Below are positions 36,101-47,620 of a stretch of DNA of 64,000 nt, in pieces. The position numbers were made by a program, and so were the translations under genes. The DNA is from Halichondria panicea. Taxonomy: Eukaryota > Porifera > Demospongiae > Suberitida > Halichondriidae. The notes below the pieces were generated by a model. The model saw nothing but the letters and a program-made list of their open reading frames with translations. It ran no database searches and had not been told where the DNA came from. Numbering within the stretch: the first letter of the stretch is position 1; every line of letters begins with the position of its first letter. The stretch lies in contig NC_087377.1 in assembly GCF_963675165.1 (NCBI RefSeq), forward strand, positions 3,812,978 through 3,876,977, in the 5' to 3' direction.

Positions 36101-39100
36101 TCATCTCTTTCAGCAACTTATAACACGCCTAGTCCATGAGCCACGTGTAGTACTTGCTAATGACTGACCACACCCAGTAAAAAGAGACTTTCCAATAAAG
36201 TTATAATTATGTTCCCAAGTCTGTTTTAGAGCTATATATTGGAACATGTAACGTGTAAGCGTGCTGGTTATGACTACTACAATAGGTATAGACTTTGAAA
36301 TATAAGTGAGTTGCACGGACTAAGCACAGTTACTTGTAGTTTATTATGCACTGAGTGTAGAAATAGATATTGTTGTGATGGCCTCGATTAAACCGCAGCG
36401 TAGCGCGGATGTTACTCGAGATACCAACCGTTTCCTATCCCTCTAACTCTTCAATCTATGGTTTAAGCTACCTTGTTTTAGTTGCTCTAAGTTGGTGCCA
36501 CAGCAAGTTGGAAGATGCCATACTCAAAGGATATGAAATAACAGTTGAACTTTTTTTAGTAAACATTTTCAGCTGGTATTTTGCCACCCCTGGCTGCAAA
36601 TTACTTAAGCTATCTATACGACCCTGATCCTGCTATGTTAACAAAAGACTCACAGCCTGCAACAGTGTGGATAACATAGCCTCGAGACCAGCCGTTCGTT
36701 ATCTGAAAGAACGCCTGGTCAAGTTCCAATGTAGAACTCGTTTAGCTGAGTCAGCGAGTGGTTAAGCTTGAGTAGTTGTGAACGGGATTGCGGTAACCGC
36801 AAACACAACAATACTATAGCCAGCTGCACGTTACTGTAAGCCGTAGTGTCATAATGATATTCACGGGCAAGTATGGTTGTTGCGGGCAATTACCTATCCG
36901 AGAAATTCTTGGACCAATTTGACGAGTTCTACCAGGCGTTCTTTCAGATAACGAACAGCTGGTCTCGAGGCTATGGATGACTATCGTCTGAATGGAGTGA
37001 AAGCTGTATGGTAACAGCCTATATGCATGGACAAGCCACATCCATTTACTACTAACCTTGGTGGAAGTTACAATCAGAAAGAAAATAGCTGTGCAACAAA
37101 CGTACATGCTCTGCTAGCTATATAGCTCTGTGTATGACTTTGTCTTTGTGTTTATTATTTCTGATAAAATTGCAGTATATAGCTATAATGGGAAATTTTA
37201 CTGAAAATGTCCAATAATTTTGCGCATGCGCAAGCAGTCAGTATCAGGCCTTCTTTTCTCTGTTGAAGGCCTGCGAAGGAGGCGTGTGTGCACAAATTGC
37301 TATTCTATTGACATTGTGATTTCCGAACAACCCTGATTATAATGTAATGCATTATTGCAGTCTTTTGCTCTGACCTTCTTCAAATTGACAATGGTACACT
37401 AAGTTTCAATGGCTTTCCCTTGAATGGCACTAAACCGAATGGTACTGTTGCAACGTACACTTGTGATGATGGATTCAACCTTGATGGAGATGCCACTAGG
37501 ATATGCTTCGATGAATATTGGACGGGTACTGAACCTGTATGCACAACAAGTAAGCCCTGCATGCTGCATGGGTATATATAATTATACCGTATATATAGCG
37601 GGTATATTTCGAGGGTATACATTTTCGAAAATGCCTTTAGAAAGGTTTTCGCGGATTTAATTTTTGTGGATTAGCAGCCTTTTTGCAGCATGCATGCATG
37701 CGATATTAAATTCGCGGTACATTGCTTAATCCGCGAAAACCACGAACATTTATACCCTCGAAATATACCCGCTTACATACGGTATAATTATATATAGCTA
37801 TAATTATAATACGTGTGTATGCATGGGTCGGTGTAGTCTAGTCTAGTTTTTGAGTGTCTCTCTACATTACCGCCCGCAGGTAATAGTTGACTTCTTTTGG
37901 CAAGGAAATTAGGTATATAAGCCGAAGGTATGTACGTATGTATGATAATTATGACGCCCACTTTAATTAATTGATGTGAATTTTGAATATCAAATTTATG
38001 TTTTACATTTCATTACCGGGTACGGTGTAGTCTATATATAGTCTATAATTTTTGAGTGTCAAAATTAATGTCATATTCATTTCATTATTAGGGTATATTC
38101 AACCTTTTTTTATTAACTATAGCTTCAACCAATATACATGTAGTACTGGAGATAATTTGCTGTCCTTGTGTATTTATGTGCACAAGTTTTGTAAGGTTGA
38201 GGCAATACAAAAAAGCAACATTTTTCAGTATTCATGCAGGGCCCAGGAATCCTTAAAACAACTGTGTCCCCCCCCAAGTGACTAATTAACCTGTGTTGGT
38301 TTTTAAGATGTTGGTTTAGCATAGACAGTGGTCAAACTTTCAATACTGACATATTCAGGCCCAGAAATCCTATATACTCAGCTTTAGTGTCCCCGGCCTG
38401 TCAGTCCTAATTATACTATAATATACCATGCAATGTTGACATACTAGTTATTTATCTGATCATTTCCCTCTGTGTTTAGACCTAACAATGTCGACTATCC
38501 AGCCAACCAATCAGGGAGGAGGTGTGTCTGACCCAGTGATTATCAGCATCATCGTTGTCGTGGTTGTGGCTGCTCTTGCTATACTGGCAATAATTTGCTG
38601 TCTCTGTTTTTTAAGGTTGAGACGAAACAAACAAGAGATACTAAGAGTGTCTACTATAAGGTGAGGCCTTTATGATGGCGAGCTATATACATGCAGTACT
38701 AAGAGGTAAAAGATGTGCCCCAACAGTGTCAATTGTGTTGTGTATAATTATTGTTGATTGGACTCCTTTTTTATAGAATGAGGAAGCTGTCTGATCGAAG
38801 TACTCTTAAGGGTATGTATCAGTATGCATGTACTATCAATAATTGTATCTCAATCTGCAGATTATCAAATGCGAGAGATCGTGAAGTATGTTCCAGAATC
38901 GATGAGAATTCCCAGCTCCAATCTGAAACTTCAAGATGCAGTCGGTCAAGGTGACTGACTATTGTACATGCATACAAAATTAGTATCTCTGGTAGTTTAA
39001 TTTGCATGGACTATAATTCCAGGAGCCTTTGGGATTGTGTACAAAGGTCTACTAATGGACTGGAACAACGTTGCCATGAGGGGTGTGGCTTTGAAGACTC

Positions 39101-42100
39101 TGAAAGGTATAATTATAGCTGATCTATTCATACATTATAAGATTTGCGTGTCATAGAGAATTCCAGAAAAATATTTTGCTTTATTTCTTGCTTAAACAGT
39201 GTATGTCAGTTTCCTAGATGATTAGACACTAGCTAGTTAATTGTCTATATACATAGGAATTACGTGGGAAAAGTGCCTCAGAGGATGTATACCTACAACT
39301 TACTTTCTGTTGTTGAGTAATTGTAGTGTAGCCAGGGGCAGAGTTTGCGCCGGCATGAGTACTAGCTAGTCAAATGAGTTAGACACAATTTAGCGGTGTT
39401 CATGTGATTTAGAATCTTTCAAGTACTTAATTGTAGTACCCTCACTACGCTAAAGCAGTGCCTTTGGGTTTCTAAATCCGATATAATTATATAGACACCT
39501 CCAAAACAGTGTGTACCCCCCTCTACCTCCCTAAGGTCTGTTCACTCTGAGTGATGTACAGAGCATGGTGAGTGAGATCACTAAGATGCAAGAGTTCCAC
39601 CACCCTCACGTCATGTCCCTGATTGGGGTGTGTCTCGATGCTGGATCCGGTGTTTCCATAGTGATGCCGTACATGACCAACGGGAGTCTATTAGACTACT
39701 TGAAGAAAGAGAGGTCTACCCTAGAGTTGGCAAAGGGAGAGGACTCTGAGAAGGTATATTTTGAACTCTATGGCATGAAATTTGTTTTTAGCATGCATGC
39801 TAAAAACAAATTTCATGCCAATCTTATTTGACTGGAAAATAGGGAGCAAGTGTTGCACAGTGAAACCTGTCTCAATACATGCAGCCATGCAGGTTAATAT
39901 ATGGCCCCTAAAGTCTTCATATCTAAAAAGCATGCATATGTTTGAACGTGTGTTAGCAGGCCACCTCTTTATTACAGCCACTGTATATATATATATATAT
40001 ATAGACAGGTTGCACATACCGCGCTAGGATACATCTTTTGACGTCTGGCCATGGTAGCTATAATACCTTCGAGGATCAATAACTTGCATTAGGAATGTCC
40101 AATTACAAACGTATATGAAGGGTGCATTTAAAGGATTTTAGGCCTATCAATTGAATTAGCGATTGCTCATTCAGATCCAAATTTTGGGGTTTCGTGAAAA
40201 CATTATGCACCGTTTGTAGGTGTTAGCTGTGAGGAAGCTACTGTTGAAGATATGTCATCAGATAGCTCTTGGAATGGCGTATCTTGCTCAGCACAAGTTC
40301 GTCCATCGAGACCTGGCTGCCAGGAACTGCATGTGAGGCACAGAATTGGTCTTACGTGCTGTACCCAGATGTGTGAATATCATCACGTATTAGCTAATGC
40401 GTGGTACACAAAATAAAGTTCACAGTATTTTAATTTCGTATCTTCTCTCCTGAACAAAAAAGCCAGCCTCGACCTGTCATCACATACATATTCAAGCAGT
40501 TATGATTTAGTTGTTCACTGATAATAATTTTATCCTTGTATATACGTTCAAGTAATTGCAACTTAAAGGATTGTTCTGTCCTCATATGTAGGTTGGATTC
40601 AAATGGTGACGTCAAAGTTGGTGATTTTGGTCTGGCCGAGGACACGTATGCGCAAGGATACTTCAGACAGGGTGAAGCTGAGGGAGTCAAACTGCCGTAC
40701 AAATGGTTGGCAATGGAGAGTCTAAATGATGCTATCTTCAACGAGAAGACAGATGTGGTAGGTTGCTAGTTGCCGAGTGGGAAGCGAGGCGAATAATATT
40801 GCTACCTGATTCTGGCCCACGTAGATATATAATATATATGTCTGTAACGGATGTGGGTTGGGCTCCCCCCGGGGGCGCTATAAGGCAAAAAAAAGCAAAC
40901 GATGCACTTGCCTATATGGGCGTGGCCACCTCGTACTGCAACTCTATGCAGTGCAACTTTCTCTGCATAGGCTAGCTGCATATCTCTATATAGCTGTCTG
41001 TGCATCAAACACAAGGGAGGGACAGAAGAGCCAGAGCTAGGCGACAGTAGGCAGATCAGCAGAGGTCAGCTCATAGAGGTATCACAAAGTAGATCTATAT
41101 ACTAAAACGGTGTCGATCATGCCTGACATGACGTTTTTAGTTCCTACTGTACAGAGAGAAAGTAAAAGTACAATGTATAATAATAATAATGATATTATCC
41201 TATGGATACTAGCACAGACGAGTGATAATCATCAGTATCCATAGGATAATGCATCTATTGCTTAGCAACCAAAATGCAGGTTGAATCTGCGCATGTGCGA
41301 CATGTGGTTGCTTTGTCAACCAGAAGGATGCGTAGCAACTACATTGAGTTTTCTCAGTTGAAGACGAGTTTAAGAGAAAGAAAACGGCTAAAAGACAAAG
41401 AAATAAGACTCTAGAACATCAGGAGAGCTTGCAGAAGGCTACTAAAAGATTTTGTAGAGAACAGACAAGAAAAATGTTGACAACCAGCAACCCGTTTTGA
41501 AAATTGTAGGTTAAACAGTGTGTGCTTGCTTTCTATCATGCTTGGACCGCAGTGTGACAACTGTTTTGAAGCAAAAACGACTTACAAGAGCCTGAACAGG
41601 CTTAAATGGTGGTGCAGTACACTTCTACATGTGCAATATTCCGCTCAAAGCACTCATTCTCAACACTGATGCCTGTTAGATGCATTGAATATGACTGCTA
41701 AACTGAACACTGACAACCTCCTGACCCTCAGCCTCACTGCAAAAAAGCAAAGAAGTTATACAGAGCATCAGAGAGCATCAGAAAAACATGAAAAGAGACT
41801 GATAAACATTGCATTGCATGACTATAATTATTAAGTGTGTAAATTATTGTTTTTCTTGATCTCTCTGCTGAAAAACGTTTCATTCCAATTAAGAATCACT
41901 TCCTAGTGTGCAATATAACAAGTGTGCAATAATACTTCCGGGTGTGCGATATGGAAAAATATCTGCACACTGAGTCGCTTCCTGTGCAATTTTAATGTAA
42001 AACGCTGATGTCAGCACTTATTAAAAAGCAATAATATGTTTTATAAGCTCACAACAAACGTGGATCTGATACTAGACCTAACACTACACATCACACTTCC

Positions 42101-43077
42101 ACAAGTTGACTGCATGTCTGATCCTACAGTTATTTTCTTCACTATTCATTTAGCTATTATTATCAAACATAAAACAAAATCAGAGCTTCCCGCGAGGCGC
42201 CTGCGTATGCATGTATGTATACGAATGCCCTAGTTAAATAGTTAACCCTATATAGGACTTAATTTTTGAGTTCTCGAAAATTTGTTTTGCTTGACATTAT
42301 ACTTATATAGCCTTGTTTATTGTCTCCCACATGCAGTGGTCGTATGGTGTGACTGTGTGGGAGGTCTTCAGTAGTGGCCGGACCCCCTACCCTGGAGTGA
42401 ATCCAATGTCCCTAGTGGCTCTACTCAGAGAGGGCAAGAGATTGGAACCTCCCCAGAATAGCACCTGCTCTACAGAGATGTGAGTATATACACTTAGATT
42501 GCAGGTGCAGCACTTATCAAGCTATTCATGTGCATGAATAGTTGAGTCATTGGCATAGCTGATTGTGTTACTACAGGGTCTCGCTGATGACCACATGTTG
42601 GTACGAGGACTGTGAAGAGAGGCCATCCTTCAATGAGCTAGCAGCCGAGTTGGAGAAAGTTCTGAGCACCATGGTGGGCTATGTGGAACTGAACATGGAG
42701 CTAGTTGCCATCACTGAAGATGAACACAGTACGTATTATGCCTAGCTCACTCTGAGATAGGAGACACTGTATTGAATGTATCATTTGTGGTATGATTTTG
42801 TGATCACATACTTTTATTTTATTTTTCTGCAGAGTATGATCACGTCCTCTCACTCGAAGAGCAGAGGAAACTTGCCGAGGCCACTACTGAGGAAGTTTCT
42901 ATAGAAACAAACGCTGCATACGAGTTAGAATCCGAAGACGTCCTCTCTCTCAAAGTGCAGAGGAAACTCGCTGAGGCCTATGAACTGCGTAATGGGAATC
43001 GAGAACTAAGGCCGGTCGACACCACCAGATATGCTAATGCACTGTGCAGGCAATCTTCACACGACACTTCCGTTTAG
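27192..43077 (+). CDS. Receptor tyrosine kinase 1: IgGFc-binding-like, Calx-beta, 2 CCP, TM, TK (16 exons)
   Basis: Exons: 27192-27369, 28340-29752, 30347-30484, 33216-33440, 33853-34077, 37361-37549, 38480-38660, 38777-38811, 38861-38950, 39023-39106, 39536-39753, 40220-40332, 40592-40757, 42337-42479, 42577-42728, 42833-43077. All are GT-AG and phase-consistent, giving 1264 aa. Residues 1-20 are a signal peptide, followed by a Cys pair and a furin-like TRRRRQ. Residues about 60-530 resemble the N-terminal domain of IgGFc-binding protein ([27 protein letters not shown]). Residues 531-652 are Calx-beta ([17 protein letters not shown]). Residues 652-727 and 727-790 are two CCP domains. The TM is about 809-834. 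Kinase motifs are GQGAFG (890-895), K916, E933, HRDLAARN (D1023), DFG (D1041) and activation-loop Y1049. The APE position reads AME. The Tyr-containing tail fits SH2 or PTB docking. It should act as a plasma-membrane receptor of unknown ligand. Intact throughout. Confidence 0.92.
27645..27850. mobile_element. MITE, TACCGTATAGCGGGTAT termini, copy 1
   Basis: In intron 1 of receptor 1. Ends TACTGTATAGCGGGTG and, on the minus strand, TACCGTATAGCGGGTATATT. Other copies are at 37584-37794 and, degenerate, at 58502-58691. Confidence 0.75.
28057..28210. mobile_element. MITE, CAGAGGAGGTACGAC termini, copy 2
   Basis: 154 bp, flanked by the 11-bp direct repeat GTTCTATAGAT (28046-28056, 28211-28221). 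Inserted in intron 1 of receptor 1. Confidence 0.8.
29764..30295. mobile_element. 532-bp MITE with 7-bp target duplication
   Basis: Ends CATAGATAGAGTAGAAGAGG and its mirror, flanked by GTTCAAA on each side. The same intron in receptor 2 (53469-53522) lacks the element, so the insertion followed the gene duplication. Confidence 0.85.
30541..31140. repeat. Cluster of hairpin repeats (GTTGCACGAGGGCGCCTGCA)
   Basis: Two adjacent copies of a segment containing GTTGCACGAGGGCGCCTGCA and TTGTTGCCCAATGACGTCAA, each with TGCAATATATG(G)CATG palindromes. A third copy lies in intron 1 of receptor 2 at about 50765-50880. Confidence 0.65.
31278..31656. mobile_element. hAT-like MITE, CAGGGGCGTAG termini
   Basis: 379 bp. 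Left end CAGGGGCGTAGGCAGG, right end (minus strand) CAGGGGCGTAGCCAGGATTT. The CAGGGGCGTAG end is typical of hAT-type non-autonomous elements. Confidence 0.7.
32356..33043. mobile_element. 688-bp MITE of the 7-bp target family
   Basis: Ends CAGAGATTGAAGAGAGAGGG and its mirror, flanked by GTATAA(G/A). It lies in the intron that splits the Calx-beta domain of receptor 1. Confidence 0.75.
33072..33178. repeat. Long hairpin GGAGGATATGCACCC...
   Basis: Arms of about 33 bp (GGAGGATATGCACCCTATAT, continuing to CCGCTACC) are inverted around a roughly 40-bp loop, 38 bp before the acceptor of exon 4. Confidence 0.75.
34262..34560. repeat. Dispersed repeat R2, copy 3, with terminal hairpin
   Basis: Shares TTCAGTATCCAATCAGATTC and GTCAAGTGCAAGCACAC with the other R2 copies. 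It ends in a hairpin (ATATCTGCGGGTGTATTG and mirror) at 34508-34558. Confidence 0.6.
34648..34740. repeat. Imperfect hairpin, GGGATTATGAGACCCCGAGG arms
   Basis: The left end GGGATTATGAG mirrors CTCATAATCCC at the right, with GAGGGC-rich inner palindromes. Intronic. Confidence 0.6.
35520..35740. repeat. Intronic repeat shared with receptor 2
   Basis: CAGGCCGCACTATCATCAGG through ACGATGACGTCA to TAGCATTCTTATAGCTACCA matches 56286-56505 in the same intron (between the CCP exons) of receptor 2. It was therefore present before the tandem duplication. Confidence 0.75.
35938..36460. mobile_element. 523-bp MITE of the 7-bp target family
   Basis: Ends CATAGATTGAAGAGTTAGAG and its mirror, flanked by perfect GTTTAAG repeats. 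Confidence 0.85.
36675..36975. mobile_element. MITE with about 45-bp inverted ends
   Basis: CATAGCCTCGAGACCAGCCG on the left mirrors the right end, and the arms continue through TTCGTTATCTGAAAGAACGC. About 301 bp. It sits at the place where receptor 2 has the 56504-56633 hairpin. Confidence 0.8.
37584..37794. mobile_element. MITE, TACCGTATAGCGGGTAT family, copy 2
   Basis: Ends ACCGTATATATAGCGGGTAT and its imperfect mirror. The interior TTTTCGCGGATTTAATTTTT is shared with copy 1. Confidence 0.75.
39771..39820. repeat. Perfect 50-bp palindrome
   Basis: Two 25-bp arms (TGGCATGAAATTTGTTTTTA then GCATG) with no spacer, 18 bp after the donor of exon 11 of receptor 1. Absent from the same intron of receptor 2. 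Confidence 0.9.
40758..42336. other. Expanded intron 13 of receptor 1
   Basis: 1579 nt against 163 nt in receptor 2, so about 1.4 kb was gained here. It includes a hairpin (ATTATCCTATGGATACT and mirror, about 41195-41253) and TGTGCAATAT-type repeats. No coding sequence. Confidence 0.7.
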
Positions 43078-43400
43078 CTAGAGCAAGAAAAATTGCTATT
43101 AAGACCATATTATTATAATTATATATATGCTCGTTCACTGATAACAGTTTAGCCTTATAGGCCTATATTATTTTCATCAATGGATATGTCTACCACACAG
43201 AGTGGTGGGATTATGTTGTGTATATCTACTGTATAATTATGTTGTACTGTATCCTTTGCTGGCTTGTAGTTTCATTTTGATACATTTGGGATTAGGGTGT
43301 TTCTCCCTTACACTTGATTGTTCTGGGGCGTTACTGTAGTCTACTTTAAAGCTGTGATTGTACAGCTGAAATTGGTAACTTATTCTATACAAGGGTGGCA
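43078..43400 (+). repeat. 3' flank of receptor 1, shared with other copies
   Basis: Matches parts of 62340-62610 and 24300-24550 (CACACAGAGTG, GTGTTTCTCCCTTACAC, TCTGGGGCGTTACTGTAGTC). Confidence 0.65.
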
Positions 43401-43418
43401 TTAACAAAGTAGGAGTAT

Positions 43419-43790
43419 CTATAAGGCATTGATACTTGATTGAAGAATAAAAAGATTATGAGAGTTTGATCTGAGGTTACCCTTGTTCTGTTTGAAATAG
43501 TCTTTAAAATGAATGCAGTCCAAACTATTGAATGTCTGATAAAAGTCCAAGTATGTCCTTCTGTTTACGAGTGATAGCCATCCAAGTTTGAGGCATGTTG
43601 TGTTGTATGATTCTGTCCAGCTTTTAGTCGAGCTATCCCAGCGAACACCACCCACCCACCTTGCAGCTCGCTTCTGTACCTTTTCTAGTTCTTGGATGTA
43701 TTTCTTTTGGTGGGGATTCCAGACTGGTGAGCAGTACTCCAAACGAAATTTAAAACGTGACGTCTTCAGAATTGCACAAAACTTGGTATA
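43419..43790 (-). pseudogene. LINE reverse-transcriptase C-terminal fragment
   Basis: The minus-strand frame reads MEYCSPVWNPHQKKYIQELE..VQKRAARWV. The (L/M)EYCSPVWNPH and KVQRRAARW motifs are those of non-LTR retrotransposon (CR1/jockey-like) ORF2 just after the reverse transcriptase core. Only about 110 residues remain, so it is a dead-on-arrival fragment. Confidence 0.85.
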
Positions 43791-43916
43791 ATATTATGTG
43801 TGAGAAATGGTATGATAACATCTCAGAAAACATTTTGGGTTTGTAAACAATAATTATGGCTTCTGAGATTGAGTTAATTAAAAAATGCAGAAATTCTCCA
43901 CTTTTAGAAACTGGCT

Positions 43917-45480
43917 GCTGTTAGTTAAATTGTAACTTTCTAACCATTAACATTCAAGACTAAGAATGTATAATTATCATCTTGTTGCCTAAGAAATTCA
44001 GCATCATTTGGTATGTTGTATGGCTTCACTTGATACATTTTAGGTATTGTATCTAATTAGTATCCTTTGAACTCTGACTTCTCAAAAAGCGCTGTTTTTT
44101 CCCTGTAATTTTTTGTGTATCATGTTCCTCATACCATTCTCTTGAAGTGTGACAAGTTTGGTTCTGGGATTACAATGGGATCATGAGATATGTTGTGGGA
44201 TGTAGTGTGATTTGGGCAATATTTGCATGTGGTTACAGAGAATAAACAGTCCTTCTTTGTTGTGTAATGTACCTAAAACATGTGAGCCAACTTTCCTGAA
44301 CTTATGTTATCACAAGGAAGAATTCGAACTTTCGGCCGAGTGACATTTTCAGCCGAGGAACTGTAACACGACTGATAGCTAAAACAAGATTACAGCAACC
44401 ATACGAACAGCAAAATAATACTGACACCACGCCAGCTATTTGATTGAGCGGCGACAAGCATATCAGCCATTTGAGTACTGGCACTACAGAAGACTATGAG
44501 AGAGAGAGTAACATCATCTTGAACAATAATTTTTTGTTTTCTCAAACGATTCCAGACACATGCAAACTACACACATTATATTATTTGCTAACTACTGATA
44601 CAGTATAGTACTGCAGTCAGAAGGTGGACATAATCTCAGTAGAAACTGAAATGCCACCAAAGAATATTTTGTGATTGGTTTGCAAAAAAATGGTGGTTAG
44701 CTAGGGTGTTTTCCAAGTAAAACCACACAACTCACTAGTTTGTATACAATTTCTCTACCCTCACAGGCCATGGATGCAGCTCCAGAAATAGATAAATTTA
44801 TACGTTGCCTACATGATTTTATTTTTTTAAACGATTGATCATCAAATCAGAACAGGCCGAATTTATCCAAAAAGGAGATTAAAGCTGCATCAGAAATACT
44901 GACCAAACATTTGGCCTAGGCTTGTTAATGTTTTTAAATGTTAATGCTAATGTTTTATACTGCTCAACTTTTATGAAATTACCATTGCTACAACTATAAA
45001 ACGTGCTTGAACATAGGTAATGTCGCTCATCAACTTAAAACCTACGATATATTGCTAATTGCAATATTGCCACAACAAAGGACCTCACACACAGCTTACT
45101 TACTAAGGAAAAGTGCACAGTAACAATTGGGAATGCAGAAATGTTTTGCAAAAAATAATGTTTAAGGACTGTTTATTTTCAAATATTGCCCACATCACAC
45201 CTCATCCCACAACATATCTCATAATCCCATTGGAATCCCAGAATCAAACTTGTCACACTTCAAGAGAATGGTATAAGGAACATGATACTCAAAAAAGTGC
45301 AGAAAAAAATAGCATTTTTTGAGAAGCCAGACTTCAAAGAACACTAGCAATACCCAAACTTTATCGAGTGAAGCCACACAACATGCCAAATGATGCGAAA
45401 TTTCTTAAGCAACAAGATGATATACAATCTTAGTCTTGATGGTTAGAAAGTTACAGTTTAATTAAACTTCCAAAAACACT
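43917..45480. mobile_element. Foldback element with about 350-bp inverted arms
   Basis: 43917-44265 and 45150-45480 are imperfect inverted copies. Examples are GTAACTTTCTAACCATTAA against TGATGGTTAGAAAGTTACAG and GTGTGACAAGTTTGGTTCTG against its reverse at 45246-45265. No transposase seen between. Confidence 0.7.
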
Positions 45481-46049
45481 TCTAGCTCTGTGTTCTTGGT
45501 CTTATATGATGCTTCTTACCATTCTGGAGGGCGGGTGGAAGCGTTTTTTTCTTTCCAGGCCAACAAACTCTCACAAAATAATAATATGTAGACTAACTCC
45601 ACTTAAAATGGCGGCCAGAGCCAAGGAAAACAGCCTCTTGTGAGCTTTCAGTAGCCTTTTTTCGAAATATCTCTTCGACCCGCCCTGCATATAGTGAAGC
45701 TACAGTAGACTGTACCTAAGCTTTATAGTAAAAATGTCTATTCGAGCCATGAAATGACTACTGCATGCGTTTCAGCTGGACTTCCAGCTCATTCTAGCTG
45801 GAAAAGATCACTAGATCTAGCTCATGAATAATTAATGAGCAAACGGTTGACCGGCATTGCTGCCATTTCCTGGTAATTTTTGTGGTTTCCCCCTGGCCAT
45901 GTCCTTGGACTTGACACTGTACATGTACTATAACAGTCATTTGGCAAGAATAATTATAATACCGTATAGCTTTTGAGGGGCTTAATTTTCGCTGATTTCG
46001 TGGGTTAACAATCCCACACGAAAGCACTCCAGTGTATATCCCTAGTTAA

Positions 46050-46560
46050 GTTGAATAATGCTTGTGCTTGTACATGTTTACCAATAATGAATTGTGAACT
46101 GATTGCCTGTCAGTGGAAGTCACAAGATATGCACGCCAGGCCTTATTCCAAGCGAAGCGAGGTTATGCTTGGGTCCTATTCAGTATTGAGATTTTCCGTG
46201 GCGGTGGTGGTGGTGCATGGTGTAGCTGGGCTTGGTCCGGCACCCGTTCCCTAACGGGTGCTGGGTGACACGCTTATGTAGGATTTGTGTACTGCTGTCT
46301 TATGCAATAGTGCTCCGTAAACATCATGAATAAAATTATAAACCGCATGTCCGGTTATGAATATCAATATTTGAGTCATGAATATCGTTATCTCAGAAAT
46401 ACTGAATCTGATTGGGCTGCACTACTCAGTGCAGCAGTACAAATCCTATGTAAGCGTGTCCCCCGACCTCCCATCAGGGACGGTCGAGCCACGCTCAACT
46501 AGTGGTGGTGGTGGTGGTTGACGTCGAGGCAAAAGGAGCTCTACCTAGACTTCTGGTGAA
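46050..46560. repeat. Repeat with CACC/GGTGG microsatellite, inverted copy at 54200-54420
   Basis: AGCGAAGCGAGGTTATG and the GGCGGTGGTGGTGG tract reappear on the other strand in receptor 2 intron 3 (CATAACCTCGCTTCGCT near 54350). Non-coding. Confidence 0.5.
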
Positions 46561-46627
46561 CAAGCCTCGATTCCAGGCCACACTGAAGATGGTATCAACA
46601 TGTAGTTATGCATGTACCTCATATGCA

Positions 46628-47497
46628 TTATGTTATAGTTATAACACGGGCACAAGGGATGTATGGAATATATTGCACTGAAGCACGAGGGCGCCAGCCC
46701 CGAGGGCTGAGTGCAATATATGCCATGCAGCCCGAGTGCACGTGTTATAACTAGTTTATATCCCGAGGGCATAGCAACATAACACTGTCCTAGTAACACA
46801 ATATAAACAGCATAAAAAAAGACAGAGACAACTCTAGACACAGCTCCATCTCTTCTCTCTTCTAGACGCCAGTATCTGCAGCGTATAAGATTGGCATGAC
46901 CGACGAATGGCTTGACACAAAATTGTTGGAGTTTTAATTAACTGAAATCTGCAAAACAGCCCCACCCCACTTCTGGTGCTGCAAAACAGCCCCGCCCCAC
47001 TTACTGCTGCAAAGAAACAGCCCCACCCCACTACTCAGTGAATACTAGCTGCTGGTCTACGCTCGGCCTCATAACCAAGCCAAGAAAGCTCGCTTCTACA
47101 CTGCTGCAAAACAGCTCATGCCCCCAGCAAAAAGAGCCACTTCTTATGAGTGCTACGGTGAAGCAGAATTGACATGCATCACGATGTCGAGGACTAGGTC
47201 GATCTAGGAACACAGAATCTTCCACAAAATAAATCTTAGACAATTTTAAAACCTGCACGGTTGCAAGAAGAAACTCCAGCAGTGCTGAACATTCATTCCT
47301 GCATGGCTGGACATACTTTGATACTTGTTATTTCTCATGTGTATTAATTTAATTTTAATTTAATTGTCTGTCTAATTGCCAGAGGGGCGTTTTGCGGTCA
47401 GTGCAATATGACTTTGCGGTCAGTGCAATATGACTTTCAGCAGTGCAATATGCTTCATATTGCACTTGGCAACAACGTAGCAACGGGATATAAATAC
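46628..47497. repeat. Long dispersed repeat R1, copy 2
   Basis: Same orientation and order as 12567-13425, including the TATAACACGGGCAC start and the CAGCCCCACCCCACT blocks. Confidence 0.75.
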
Positions 47498-47620
47498 GAA
47501 TATGACACTGTAATAGTTAATGTACCATGCACTAGTTAAGTTAAGGTATTTATGACAAGGATATGGTGGAAGCAAAGCCCACTAGTTCAACAATGCTAAT
47601 GCACTTGCATGACCTCATTC

